From assembly GCA_937872465.1 (NCBI GenBank), contig CALMSR010000039.1, positions 203,039 to 267,038 on the forward strand: 64,000 nt of DNA, given 5' to 3'. The DNA is from an uncultured Paracoccaceae bacterium. GTDB taxonomy: Bacteria; Pseudomonadota; Alphaproteobacteria; Rhodobacterales; Rhodobacteraceae. Of the stretch, positions 31,705 through 40,384 are shown one piece after another; positions within the stretch are counted from its first letter, which is position 1; each line of letters begins with the position of its first letter. A program made the translations under genes and the position numbers. Under the pieces are notes generated by a model. That model ran no database searches, was not told the DNA's origin, and worked only from the letters and a program-made list of their open reading frames with translations.

Positions 31705-33570
31705 GGGTTCGGCGAGGGCGTGGAAATCGGCGCGGGCGACCTCGCGCAGCGCCGGGTTGAGTCGGTAGCCTTCGCGCTGCCGGTTCTCGATGAAGTCGTC
31801 GGTGCCGAGCACGATGCCCTGATCGACGCCGAGCCTCTCGGACACCAGTGCTCGCACCCGGCGCACCTGCTGGCGCAGCGACGTGTCGTCGATGCCAAGC
31901 TCGTCCGCCAGATCCTCGGGCCTGACGAAGGCGACCGCGGCGGGCTCCTTGACCTTGCCGGACCGATGGTTCGGCAGCAGCGCGTGGACGACCCTGAAGT
32001 TCGCGCCTTCGAGCGAGAACCCGCCCTTGAAGAGTATCCGCCCTGCCTCGGCATCGACGGCGAACTCGCACACAGGCTTCGACAGGCTGTCCATCAACTG
32101 CTTGACCTGCCGATCATAGCTCGGCGGCGCCGGCGCCTCGATCCCACGCCGGCTGAAGCACATCGAGAGCAGCGCCCCGGCGGGGAGCTCGTCCCGCACG
32201 AGCTGCGCGCTGTGCCGCTGGAGGCCGCTCTCGATGACCGCCAGGACGTCCTCGGTATGGCGGTGGTAGAGATCGTGGATTCGCGCCGCGGCCGCGTCTG
32301 GCGACAGCTCCGGGAAGTAGCTGAGCGCCGCCGCGACCTGGGGGTGATCCGATATGAACCGGCTCCTCGACGACGACGCGAAGGTCTGGAAGAACTTGAC
32401 GTAGGCGACGGCCATGCGGACATCGCGATCGAGGCTGCGGTCGCCGAGCAGCAGGTCCAGCTCGTACCGCTCGGCAGGATCGAGATCATCGAGGCCGGCC
32501 GCCAGGATGCCGAACCGCCGGTCGATGCATTGCGAGCAGGCGCCGCAGTGCCGCCTGTGCCTGGTCCAGTCCCGCGGGCGGGTGCAGCTGCTGGTCGTGG
32601 CGAGCAGGTGGCCGAAGCCATGCTCCACGACCTTCCGGGTGACCTCCTTCTTCGTCAGCCACTGGAAGGGCGTCCGGATCGCGATGTCCCGCTCGAGGGC
32701 TGCCGAGAAGAGCGCCTCGAAGCCGCGGACGACCTTGGGGTGGGTGGTTCGGGTCGCGCGGGCGCCAAGGACATCCTTCGCGATCGGAAGGTTCAGGCTC
32801 ACCACACCGTTCTCATAGAACGTGAACCCGTCCCTGTCGAACATCCGGGTCACGACCATCGCCAGGCAGGCGAACAGGAACGAGCGCGTCCTCTGCGTGT
32901 ACTCGCGCGCCGCGATCCTGGCGTTGGTGACGTTGACCGGGACGTAGAAGATCTTGCCCGCGAGCCCGCCCCGCTTCAGCCCATCGATCAGCTCCTTCTG
33001 GATGTTGAAGACCTTCGGAGATGAGTGGTGTCCGACGAGCGCGAGCCGCTTCCGCTCGCCGACGAGGCCATCGACGGCGCCGGCGAATGAATCGACCCCG
33101 CCCGAGAACAGCGCGACCTCGTCGGGCACGAACGAACCATCGACCAGCTCCGGGAAATACATCTCCCGGTCGGGCAGCCTGCCTGTGGCCTTCACGAAGG
33201 AGAACGCGTAGGCGTCGTCGGACAGGAAGCCCAGGGTCTCGCACAGGGCGTCGGTGACGGGGGCATTCGACCAGAGCTCGGGCTGGCGGACCGGGATGGT
33301 GAAGTTCATCGCTCGTCGCCAGTCGCGGCCGTGTTCGGTGAGCTTCTCGGAGCCGCGCGACGACTGCTGGTCCGCGCAGTAGACGTAGGCGGCGATCTCG
33401 AGCAGGTCGAGAAGCACGTCCGGGACGCTGCTCAGCATCGCCCGGTTGATGTCCGCGATCCTGAGGTTGACGTTGCGCGACGGGCCCTGGACGTCCAGCC
33501 GGATCGGCTCGCCGTTCGTGGCCGAGGCCTCGGCGGAGGCCCCGCCGCACACGAAGTCGAAGCTCTTCAT
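31690..33570 (-). CDS. QueC-like PP-loop enzyme with C-terminal winged helix, probable defence protein
   Basis: A 626-residue protein. Residues 150-350 are a QueC-like (7-cyano-7-deazaguanine synthase) domain: PP-loop SGGVDS at 156-161 and a zinc site Cys329, Cys342, Cys345, Cys348 (CGACSQC). Housekeeping QueC has about 230 residues; here 150 residues precede the core and 280 follow it, including a winged-helix-like part near 560-615 ending ENRQREGYRLNP. QueC-like proteins with extra domains occur in anti-phage systems (QatC, CBASS Cap9), where they may modify a protein terminus or nucleotide. No queD, queE or queF neighbour is present. It overlaps the helical partner gene by four bases and has its own terminator. 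Defence role is inferred. Confidence 0.8.
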   Translation of the reverse strand: MKSFDFVCGGASAEASATNGEPIRLDVQGPSRNVNLRIADINRAMLSSVPDVLLDLLEIAAYVYCADQQSSRGSEKLTEHGRDWRRAMNFTIPVRQPELWSNAPVTDALCETLGFLSDDAYAFSFVKATGRLPDREMYFPELVDGSFVPDEVALFSGGVDSFAGAVDGLVGERKRLALVGHHSSPKVFNIQKELIDGLKRGGLAGKIFYVPVNVTNARIAAREYTQRTRSFLFACLAMVVTRMFDRDGFTFYENGVVSLNLPIAKDVLGARATRTTHPKVVRGFEALFSAALERDIAIRTPFQWLTKKEVTRKVVEHGFGHLLATTSSCTRPRDWTRHRRHCGACSQCIDRRFGILAAGLDDLDPAERYELDLLLGDRSLDRDVRMAVAYVKFFQTFASSSRSRFISDHPQVAAALSYFPELSPDAAAARIHDLYHRHTEDVLAVIESGLQRHSAQLVRDELPAGALLSMCFSRRGIEAPAPPSYDRQVKQLMDSLSKPVCEFAVDAEAGRILFKGGFSLEGANFRVVHALLPNHRSGKVKEPAAVAFVRPEDLADELGIDDTSLRQQVRRVRALVSERLGVDQGIVLGTDDFIENRQREGYRLNPALREVARADFHALAEPMSQA

Positions 33571-34355
33571 TCGGGCTTGTTCCTGATCGACAGCTCTTTC
33601 CTGATCTTCTGCAGCGCCACATGCGCGAAGCCGGCCGCATCCTGGCGCGAGATGTCCTTCCCGAGGTGGTAGGCATTGTGCCCGAGCCAGTCCTTGGCGA
33701 ACGCCCGCATGATGATCGTGGTCTCCTCGCAGTGCCGCCGGATGTCGCGATCGAGAAGCGCCAGGTCTCCGACCGACTGCGCCATCCTCCCGGGTCCGAT
33801 GTGCTTCGGGGTTTCCCGGTCGAGGAAGTACTGGAGGTTGTGCTCCACGAGGTTCGTGAAGAAGCGCTGGCAGAGATCGCCGAACTTCTCCGGCGCGGCG
33901 AGCGTCGCGAGCGTGGTCCTCTCGTCCTCGCGGTTCGGCGCCCAGAGCGCCGGCAGCCGTTCGCGGATCACGCCGTGCAAGGCGGCGATCGCAGCGTGTT
34001 TCGCCATTTCGCTGAGATCGGTGACGTTCGGCGCGTGTCGGCGCTGCGCGGCCTCGACGGCGGCGTCCATGCCGACGACCACCTCGGTCACCGAAGGATT
34101 GTCGGGAACCGAGACCCCGAGTTCGCGCAAGGCCTCCGCAAATCGCTCCGCCTTCGCCGCCTGCGGGACCTTCAAGAGCAACCAAAGGGCCTCGATGAAG
34201 GCGGGGTCCTTCGTGGCGCGCGCCAGCGACTTCTCCGACGCCCCGGCGACGGCATCGGCCAGCTCGGCAACCGAGACGTCGGCTTCCGCCAGGTAGCCCA
34301 CGATCTCCCCCCACTTCTTCGAGGCGGGAGGCTGGCCAAGCCGGACATGCCCCAT
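33567..34355 (-). CDS. Unrecognised helical protein, partner of the QueC-like enzyme
   Basis: A 262-residue, mainly helical cytoplasmic protein; ATG 34355 (MGHVRLGQP) is preferred to the in-frame TTG at 34361. The first 100 residues contain acidic/Ala helices (VAELADAVAGASEKSLARATKD, LKVPQAAKAERFAEALRELGV). The second half has FGDLCQRFFTNLVEHNLQYFLDRE and a C-terminal HLGKDISRQDAAGFAHVALQKIRKEL. No catalytic motif, signal peptide or membrane segment. I do not recognise a family; it does not look like QatB as I remember it. The ATGA overlap implies equimolar production with the QueC-like enzyme, perhaps as substrate or effector. Confidence 0.75.
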   Translation of the reverse strand: MGHVRLGQPPASKKWGEIVGYLAEADVSVAELADAVAGASEKSLARATKDPAFIEALWLLLKVPQAAKAERFAEALRELGVSVPDNPSVTEVVVGMDAAVEAAQRRHAPNVTDLSEMAKHAAIAALHGVIRERLPALWAPNREDERTTLATLAAPEKFGDLCQRFFTNLVEHNLQYFLDRETPKHIGPGRMAQSVGDLALLDRDIRRHCEETTIIMRAFAKDWLGHNAYHLGKDISRQDAAGFAHVALQKIRKELSIRNKPE

Positions 34356-34486
34356 GCACAACTACACGCCGAGTGGCGGCTCCACTGAATACCCTCCGGG
34401 CGAGTGGCGTTTAGGGGATCTTGCCGTCGCTGTCACGCGGAATTCCATGGCTCTTCGCGAGGCTATGTCGTTCCGGATGGCGCTGA

Positions 34487-35388
34487 TCAAGGTTGGGTCA
34501 TGCGGCGACGCAGCTCGGTCTCGATCGGTGCCGGGTCGATCCCGAGCGCGGCGAAGCCGGGCAGGCCGGGATCGGCGACATTGTCCTGCCGCATAAGCGC
34601 GACTTGGCCCTCGGTGAGCGGCGGGTTGGGCAGCAGCCGGCCGGCCGCGGCGAGCACGTTCCACACCGGGAATGGGACCGGCAGCAGCGGGCGCCGCCGA
34701 CCGACGTGACGCATGACGAGTTCAAGCAGCGCGCGATAGCTGAGGACCTCCGGGCCGCCGAACTCGTAGGTCGGCGCCGGCAGATCGGAGGCGGTCAACA
34801 GGATCGCGACCGCCGCGGCGACGTCCTCGACGTGGACCGGCTGGAGCCGCGTGCTTCCGTCGCCGAACAGCGGGACAACCGGCAGCCGCCGCACCATGCC
34901 GACGAGCGTCGTCAGGAACGCATCCTCGGGGCCGAACATCACGCTCGGCCGCACGATCGTCGCGCCGGGAAACACCGCGCGCACCGCGTCCTCGCCTTCG
35001 CCGCGGGCGCGGATGTAGGCCGAGGTCGAGCGGGCGTCGGACCCGATACCTGAGATGTGCACCAGGCGATGAAGCCCGGCCTCGGCTGCCGCCCGCGCCA
35101 GCCGGCCGGCGCCGTCGACATGGATCGCCTGGTAGGTCGCGTCCCTGCTCTCGACATAGAGCGACAGCGCATTGACCGCGGCGTCGGCGCCGTCGAGCGC
35201 GGCCCGGACCGAAGGGGGGTCGCGCAGATCGGCCTGCACCGGACCCGGCGGTCGGCTCCCGTCCCGCCCTCGCTGCGCGCGGGGTGACGCGCGGCGACCC
35301 GGACAGTCACGTCGCGCGCCAGCAGGGCATCGACGATGCGCCGGCCGAGGAAGCCGGTGCCGCCGAAGACGGTGACGCAGCTGCACAT
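34487..35388 (-). pseudogene. NAD(P)-binding oxidoreductase (NDUFA9/atypical SDR type), frameshifted
   Basis: The start at 35388 gives MCSCVTVFGGTGFLGRRIVDALLARD, a perfect Rossmann N-terminus (GGTGFLG). After about 45 residues the homology moves to another frame, which continues as PVQADLRDPPSVRAALDGADA, LVHISGIGSDA and VRPSVMFGPEDAFL to a stop at 34487. The junction lies at about 35,225-35,275 in GC-rich sequence. Together the two frames give about 300 residues, the usual length of complex I NDUFA9-like proteins. Either a pseudogene or a sequencing error. It sits in the prophage cargo segment between the defence-like pair and the integrase. Confidence 0.75.
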
Positions 35389-35530
35389 GGCCCACGCAGT
35401 CTGCCACATTCCGGGTGGGGTGGCTCCATGCCCGCCGTACTGGACGCCGATCGTTCGTATGCGTTGCGCTTCGCAGGTTCGCGCAGCCTTTCGCTAACCA
35501 ACTGATTTTGCTGTAACTCGTCTTCAGGCT

Positions 35531-35552
35531 GCTCCATCCTGCGCCATGGAGC
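35531..35552. promoter_or_regulatory. Inverted repeat upstream of the integrase operon
   Basis: GCTCCAT and ATGGAGC form a perfect 7-bp dyad with an eight-base spacer, eight bases before the small plus-strand gene at 35560. It may be an operator or an RNA hairpin over the ribosome-binding region. Confidence 0.35.
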
Positions 35553-35559
35553 CGGCAGA

Positions 35560-35706
35560 ATGAACCCCAGCAATCCGAATCGCATGTCGAGCAAGGAGTG
35601 CCTCGCCGAGGCCCATCAGCAGACTCGTCTCGCGGCTCTGGCCCGATCTGGACGAGGCCGCCGAGTGGCTGTGACGGCGGCGGCCCTGGCGACCTCGAAG
35701 CGATGA
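35560..35706 (+). CDS. Very small prophage protein upstream of integrase
   Basis: A 48-residue frame starting MNPSNPNRMSSKECLAEAHQQ. A similar short N-terminus (MNP...NRMS..E.LAE) is remembered from a small gene near recombinase genes in Rhodobacterales prophages, usually about 60 residues, so this one may be shortened or frameshifted after residue 20. Its TGA overlaps the next ATG (ATGA at 35703), supporting coupled translation. Confidence 0.5.
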   Translation: MNPSNPNRMSSKECLAEAHQQTRLAALARSGRGRRVAVTAAALATSKR

Positions 35707-35948
35707 AGCCGCCGCGGGTCCGCTGGAACACCACCGAGGCGCGGGTCGAGCGCTTCGTGCGGCTGGCGCAGCGGCTCGAGCTGCCGGTCTACGGCTTCGA
35801 GGTCCGCGGGCGCGATGTCACCGTCCTCACGCATCCGCGCGATAACGGAGCGGCGGTGCCCCCGCCGGAGGCTGATCCCGTCGCGCGCTGGTTCAGCGAC
35901 AACGCGGCGGGCGAACCGGAGACCGCTAGCCTACGAAAAAGGCAATGA
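35703..35948 (+). CDS. Small hypothetical prophage protein
   Basis: An 81-residue protein: MKPPRVRWNTTEARVERFVRLAQRLELPVYGFEVRGRDVTVLTHPRD and an acidic C-terminus. It looks like a helix followed by a beta-hairpin. Such proteins lie just before the recombinase in related prophages as I remember them; a role in recombination directionality is possible but unproven. Confidence 0.6.
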   Translation: MKPPRVRWNTTEARVERFVRLAQRLELPVYGFEVRGRDVTVLTHPRDNGAAVPPPEADPVARWFSDNAAGEPETASLRKRQ

Positions 35949-36025
35949 ATTCAGTGCGGTATTCTCTTGCTAGGCCCGTGGATAAGAGCGTCCGTGTCCG
36001 TTGGGGAACGGGGGGATAGGACCTC

Positions 36026-37117
36026 ATGCCGGCACGCTACAACACCATCATCGTCGTCCGAAAGCGGAACGCCCGGGGCGACGAGGTTGAGTACCACACC
36101 GTTGGACGGAAGGGCCCGAGCATCTGGCGCACGGGCGAGCCGAACCCGCCCGGAACGCCGGGCTACCAAGCCGCCTACGACGCGGCGACCGGCCTGCGCG
36201 CCGTGATCGAGCCGCCGGCGACGGGCCACGGCTGGCACACGGTGAACGACCTGCTCGATGCCTACGAGCGCTCGCGCGAGTTCTGCCGCCTCGCCCCACG
36301 CACCCGAACCGACTACCTGAGAGGGCTGGTCGACGTGCGGACGAGGTACGGCAGCGCGCCGCTCGGTGTCGTCAACAGCGTTGCGCTCAAGGGAAACGTG
36401 CTCGACTGGATCGAGGTGCGTTGGGCCGGCAAGGTCGCCGACAAGCGCCTCGACCCGTTTAAGTTCGCGCTCAGCTGGGCAACCGGACGCCACCCCGAGC
36501 GGGTGCCGGTCAATTATCTGCACGGCATCCCCCGTTTCTACGAGGGCGCGGATCGCGCCGAGATCATCTGGGAGGACGCCGAGGTCGACCTCTTCTGCAG
36601 CCGGGCCCCGGAACAGCACGCGGATGCGGTGCGGCTCGCGCGGGAGACCGGCCTGCGCATCGGCGACCTCGTCGAGCTGGAGCGCAGCGAGATCAAGCGC
36701 GCGCCTGATGGCAGCCGCGCGATCATCCTGCGTCCGAACAAGCGGCGGCGGCGCATCGTCAACATGCCGCTCACTGCGGCCGCCGAGGCAATCATCGACA
36801 AGGCCCCGCTCTCCCGCCGACTGATCCTGAAGCCGATGCGGGCGGACGCGTGGGACCCCGCCCGGCTGTCGCGCGAGGTTCGCGAGTACGCCACCGAGTT
36901 CGAGATCCGCCCGGAGCTCCGGTTCAACGACTTGCGCGGGACGAAGGTGACCGAGATGGTCTGGTCGGGTATCAGCGTGCCCGACCTCGCCATCCGCATC
37001 GGCTGGAAGATCGAGACCGCCGCGAAGATGCTCGGGGTCTACGCTGCGCTGAACCCTGGTCGGGCCATGGTGGTGGCGCTGCCCGGGGCGGCGAGGCGGG
37101 ACGAGGCCTCCGGCTGA
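36026..37117 (+). CDS. int: Tyrosine-type site-specific integrase
   Basis: A 363-residue tyrosine recombinase. An N-terminal arm and SAM-like core-binding domain (VNDLLDAYERSREFCRLAPRTRTDYLRGL, about 73-101) precede the catalytic domain: first Arg in ARETGLRIGDLVELE, second motif NDLRGTKVTEMV (Asn where His is usual in HxLR), IGWKIETAAKML and the nucleophile Tyr in LGVYAALNPGRA. It marks the right end of the prophage and would recombine attP with the bacterial site. The His-to-Asn change is tolerated in some families. No tRNA adjoins it; a glyA remnant follows. Confidence 0.9.
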   Translation: MPARYNTIIVVRKRNARGDEVEYHTVGRKGPSIWRTGEPNPPGTPGYQAAYDAATGLRAVIEPPATGHGWHTVNDLLDAYERSREFCRLAPRTRTDYLRGLVDVRTRYGSAPLGVVNSVALKGNVLDWIEVRWAGKVADKRLDPFKFALSWATGRHPERVPVNYLHGIPRFYEGADRAEIIWEDAEVDLFCSRAPEQHADAVRLARETGLRIGDLVELERSEIKRAPDGSRAIILRPNKRRRRIVNMPLTAAAEAIIDKAPLSRRLILKPMRADAWDPARLSREVREYATEFEIRPELRFNDLRGTKVTEMVWSGISVPDLAIRIGWKIETAAKMLGVYAALNPGRAMVVALPGAARRDEASG

Positions 37118-37276
37118 CGCCCGGAGCGGCTTGGCGCCGGACTACGAGCCCGGCGCTGGGTACGAGGCTACCCAACCCGGATTTCTTACTAGGGTAGGTG
37201 CATCGGGGCCCTGAACGTCGGAGCTGGACGCCGAAGCTGAGCTGGAGCCGCCGCCGGCGCGTCGTCGCCAAGGCGG

Positions 37277-37390
37277 AGAGGATGCCGGCGATTAGCTCGA
37301 TCTGGTCCTGCTGGCGGGAGAGTTCCCGGCCGATGAAGGCGAAGATCGGCGGATCGCCTCGGCGAGGCTGGTCTCGAAATAATCGACATG
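37277..37390 (-). pseudogene. glyA: Remnant of glyA 5' end (serine hydroxymethyltransferase)
   Basis: On the minus strand one frame reads YFETSLAEA and, one base later, another reads DPPIFAFIGRELSRQQDQIELIA followed by GILSA. Together this is the N-terminus of serine hydroxymethyltransferase (family pattern ETSLAEADPPIF..I..EL.RQQD.IELIASENI..). One base is missing at 37,354 and the codons for SEN are lost, so it is dead. It sits directly downstream of the agmatinase gene and beside the prophage end; the rest of glyA is absent. Confidence 0.75.
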
Positions 37391-37399
37391 GTTCCTCGC

Positions 37400-38389
37400 T
37401 CACTTGGCGGTTTCGACGGTCTTTGCCGCCGCGCGCTCAGCGCGGGCGTGGAAGACGAAGCCGAGGAAGTTCAGGAGCACCTGGGCCGCCAGGATCGCGG
37501 TCGAGCCGGTCTGGTCGTAGTCGGGCGCTACCTCGACTAGGTCGATGCCGACCACCTCGTGGCTGTTGGCCAGCGCCTGCAGCATCTCCAGCACCTCGTA
37601 GTAGAGGAAGCCGCCGTGGCTCGGCGTGCCAGTGCCGGGTGCGATCGACGGGCAGAAGCCGTCGATGTCGAGGGTGACGTAGACCCGCGCCCCGACCGGG
37701 ATGCGGGCGATCACGCCCTCGGGGCCGAGCTTGCGCATCTGCCGCACCGACAGGATATCCGAGCCCATGGCGCGGGCGGCGTCGTAGCCGTCCTTGGCGG
37801 TCGAGGAAACGTTGCGGATGCCGACCTGGGTCAGGCCGGTGACATAGTCCTTCTCGGCGGCGCGGCGCAGCGGGTTGCCGTGGCCGGTGCGCACGCCGTG
37901 GCGCTCGTCGACGAAGTCGAGATGGGCGTCGATGTGCAGGATGTGGATCGGGCCGCGGCCCTCGAAGGCGTCGATGCAGGGGATGTTGACCGAATGGTCG
38001 CCGCCGATCACCACCGGCAGGGCGCCGGCGTCGAGCGCGGCGCGAACGCCGGTGGCGATGTTGGCATGGCTCTTGGCGGTGTCGGTATGCACGATGTCGG
38101 CGTCGCCGAGATCGACGATGCGGACGTCGCCGGCGAGGTAGGTGGCGTCGTCCTCGTGGTCGTAGGCGCCGGCATGGCCAAAGGAGAAGAGCGTTGTGGC
38201 CTCGCGGACCGCCCGGGGGCCGAAGCGGGCACCGGAGCGGTACTGGGTTCCGGCGTCGAACGGCGCGCCCAGGACCGCCACGTCGGCGTCGATGGCGCTC
38301 CAGTCGGCAACGTAGGGACGCTTTGCGAAGGTGGCGATGCCGACGAAGGGCAGGTTCAGCCGGCCGGTCTGGTAGGAATGTCCGCTCAT
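37400..38389 (-). CDS. Agmatinase-family ureohydrolase
   Basis: A 329-residue manganese ureohydrolase. Metal ligands are all present: GGDHS (His, about 130), the DAHLD motif (about 153-157) and LDIDGFCPSIAPGTGTP (both Asp, about 243). The family hydrolyses agmatine, guanidinobutyrate, guanidinopropionate or guanidine to urea and an amine; the GFCPS loop differs from the LDP of classical SpeB, so the exact substrate is open. It lies 31 bases downstream of a TRAP transporter operon on the same strand, which suggests uptake followed by hydrolysis of a guanidino compound. Confidence 0.88.
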   Translation of the reverse strand: MSGHSYQTGRLNLPFVGIATFAKRPYVADWSAIDADVAVLGAPFDAGTQYRSGARFGPRAVREATTLFSFGHAGAYDHEDDATYLAGDVRIVDLGDADIVHTDTAKSHANIATGVRAALDAGALPVVIGGDHSVNIPCIDAFEGRGPIHILHIDAHLDFVDERHGVRTGHGNPLRRAAEKDYVTGLTQVGIRNVSSTAKDGYDAARAMGSDILSVRQMRKLGPEGVIARIPVGARVYVTLDIDGFCPSIAPGTGTPSHGGFLYYEVLEMLQALANSHEVVGIDLVEVAPDYDQTGSTAILAAQVLLNFLGFVFHARAERAAAKTVETAK

Positions 38390-38420
38390 GGCAGGTGTCC
38401 TTTCGAGGAGAGGTGAGGCG

Positions 38421-39701
38421 TCAGCGGAAGGCGAGGTCCCGCAGGCCGAGGGCGATCCAGGGGAACGCGATGATCAGCACCGCGGCGATCACAAGCATCA
38501 CCAGGAAGGGCGGCACGCCGCGGATCACCTCGAGGAACGGCCGGCGGAAGACCGCGATGGCGGTGAAGAGGTTGCAGCCGAAGGGAGGGGTCGCTGCGCC
38601 GATCGCCACCTGAAGCGTGACGATCACCCCCACCAGCACCGGGTCGAGGCCGGTGGCGGCGACCACGGGGGCAAAGATCGGCACCAGGATCAGCATGACC
38701 ACGATCGAGTCGACGAACATGCAGCCGATGAAGAAGGCTAGGTTGATCACGATCCAGACCTTGACCGGTCCTGCGCCCTCGAGGCCGATGGCGGCCAGGA
38801 CCGCCTGCGGCACCTGGGCGTAGGAGATCGTCCAGGAGAAGGCGGCGCCGGCGGCGATCAGGATGAAGACCACTGCGGTCATGGTGCCGGTCGTGAGCGC
38901 CACGTCCCAGAGATCGCGCAGGCCGATCGAGCGGAAGACCACGAGCTCGAGCACCACCGCGTAGAGCACGCAGATCGCCGCCGCCTCGGTCGGGCTGAAG
39001 ACGCCGCCGTAGATGCCACCGACCACGATCGCCGGGAAACCGAGCGGCCATAGCGCGCGGCGGGTGGCGGCAAGGCGCTCGCCCCAGCCGGAGCGCGGTT
39101 CGATCGGGATGTTGTGGCGGCGCGCGAACCACCAACAATAGATCGAGAAGAGCACGACGACCAGCAGGCCCGGGCCGATGCCGGCGATGAAGAGCTCCGA
39201 GATCGAGGTACCCGAGAGCACGCCGTAGACGATCATGCCGATCGAGGGAGGAATCAGGTAGGCGAGGTCGGCAGCGTTAACGATCAACCCGATGGTGAAG
39301 TCATCGCGGTAGCCGGCCTTGAGCATGCGGGGTCGCATCGCTCCGCCGACCGCGACCACCGTCGCCTGGGTCGAGCCGCAGACTGCGCCGAAGAGCGCGC
39401 AGGCCGTGGTGACCGAGACGGCGAGACCGCCGCGCAGGTGTCCCATGAAGCGCATCACGAGGTCCACCAGCCGGTCGGCGGAATGGCCGCGAGTGATGAT
39501 GTCGGCGGCCAGGATGAACATCGGCACCGCCACGAGGGCGCTCGGCTTCACCCCGCCAATCATCTGCTGCACGATCTGCTGCAAGCTGAGGTCGGGCAGG
39601 TAGACCAGGAACGCCAGGATCGTCGCCGCGATCAGCGGCATCATCATCGGGTAGCCGGCGACGAGCAGCGCTAGCATTACCGCCATCATCATCATAGTCA
39701 T
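38421..39701 (-). CDS. dctM: TRAP transporter large permease DctM
   Basis: A 426-residue membrane protein with about 12 hydrophobic segments and DctM signatures: N-terminal MMAVMLALLVAGYPMMMPL, VPMFILAADIITRGHSADRLVDL near 57-79, and GAVCGSTQATVVAVGG near 104-119. It is the transport subunit of a sodium-driven TRAP system in the inner membrane. The stop of dctQ overlaps its start by four bases. Confidence 0.94.
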   Translation of the reverse strand: MTMMMMAVMLALLVAGYPMMMPLIAATILAFLVYLPDLSLQQIVQQMIGGVKPSALVAVPMFILAADIITRGHSADRLVDLVMRFMGHLRGGLAVSVTTACALFGAVCGSTQATVVAVGGAMRPRMLKAGYRDDFTIGLIVNAADLAYLIPPSIGMIVYGVLSGTSISELFIAGIGPGLLVVVLFSIYCWWFARRHNIPIEPRSGWGERLAATRRALWPLGFPAIVVGGIYGGVFSPTEAAAICVLYAVVLELVVFRSIGLRDLWDVALTTGTMTAVVFILIAAGAAFSWTISYAQVPQAVLAAIGLEGAGPVKVWIVINLAFFIGCMFVDSIVVMLILVPIFAPVVAATGLDPVLVGVIVTLQVAIGAATPPFGCNLFTAIAVFRRPFLEVIRGVPPFLVMLVIAAVLIIAFPWIALGLRDLAFR

Positions 39702-40339
39702 CGGGAGGCCTCCGGCGGTTCGGGGGTCGGGGCCGCGACCGGTCCCGGGTGGTCGCGGCTGTAGAGTTCCATGATCGCGGCGAGCTCGGGATCCTCATAG
39801 GCGTCGGTCTCGCTGTAGGAGACGAAGACGCCGGGCTCGGTGAGGTTCGCGTTCTTGAATGCGGTAAGCAGGTACTGCAGCCCCGCCAAGGCGAAGCCGA
39901 TCACCACCCAGACGTAAGTCATCCAGAGCGGCACCAGCAGCGCCGGCGTGACGCGGCCGCGCTGCGCCACTTTCTGGACATACTCGAAGGCGTACCAGGC
40001 GAGCAGGAACATTGCCGCGCCGGTCGTGAACGCGATCACGGTCATCAGGATCTTGCGTGCGCGCTCGGGCACCAGGTCATAGAGCGCCGACATGCGGACG
40101 TGGCGACCCTTGCGGGTCACATAGCCGAGCCCCACGAAGGTGACCATCACCATCAGGATCTCGTTCACCTCTTCGGTGAAGTAGATGCTCTGCCCGAAGA
40201 CGTAGCGGCCGAAAACGTTGGCGATGGTGTTGATCGCCATCGCCACCATCGTTCCGCCGACAACGAGGGCCTCGAACATGCCGATGCCGTCGTCGATGCG
40301 GGTGAGCAGGCCTCGTCGCGCAGGCGCGGGTGCGGCCAT
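39698..40339 (-). CDS. dctQ: TRAP transporter small permease DctQ
   Basis: A 213-residue protein with four membrane helices; typical features are FEALVVGGTMVAMAINTIANVFGRYVF (about 24-50) and EVNEILMVMVTFVGLGYVTRKGRHVRMSAL (about 61-90). A C-terminal cytoplasmic tail of 45 acidic residues is longer than average. It pairs with DctM; the gene lies between dctP and dctM in the common P-Q-M order. Confidence 0.92.
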   Translation of the reverse strand: MAAPAPARRGLLTRIDDGIGMFEALVVGGTMVAMAINTIANVFGRYVFGQSIYFTEEVNEILMVMVTFVGLGYVTRKGRHVRMSALYDLVPERARKILMTVIAFTTGAAMFLLAWYAFEYVQKVAQRGRVTPALLVPLWMTYVWVVIGFALAGLQYLLTAFKNANLTEPGVFVSYSETDAYEDPELAAIMELYSRDHPGPVAAPTPEPPEASR

Positions 40340-40384
40340 CGGGGTTCCTCCGCTGTCTGTTGCAAAGGGGGGCGGGCCCGCCGG

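Noticed and set aside
34356..34486. Sigma70-like promoter for the QueC cassette (TTGATC, 17 bases, CATAGC on the minus strand)
   Set aside because: The -10 match is poor and alphaproteobacterial promoters are too variable to call from one weak hit.
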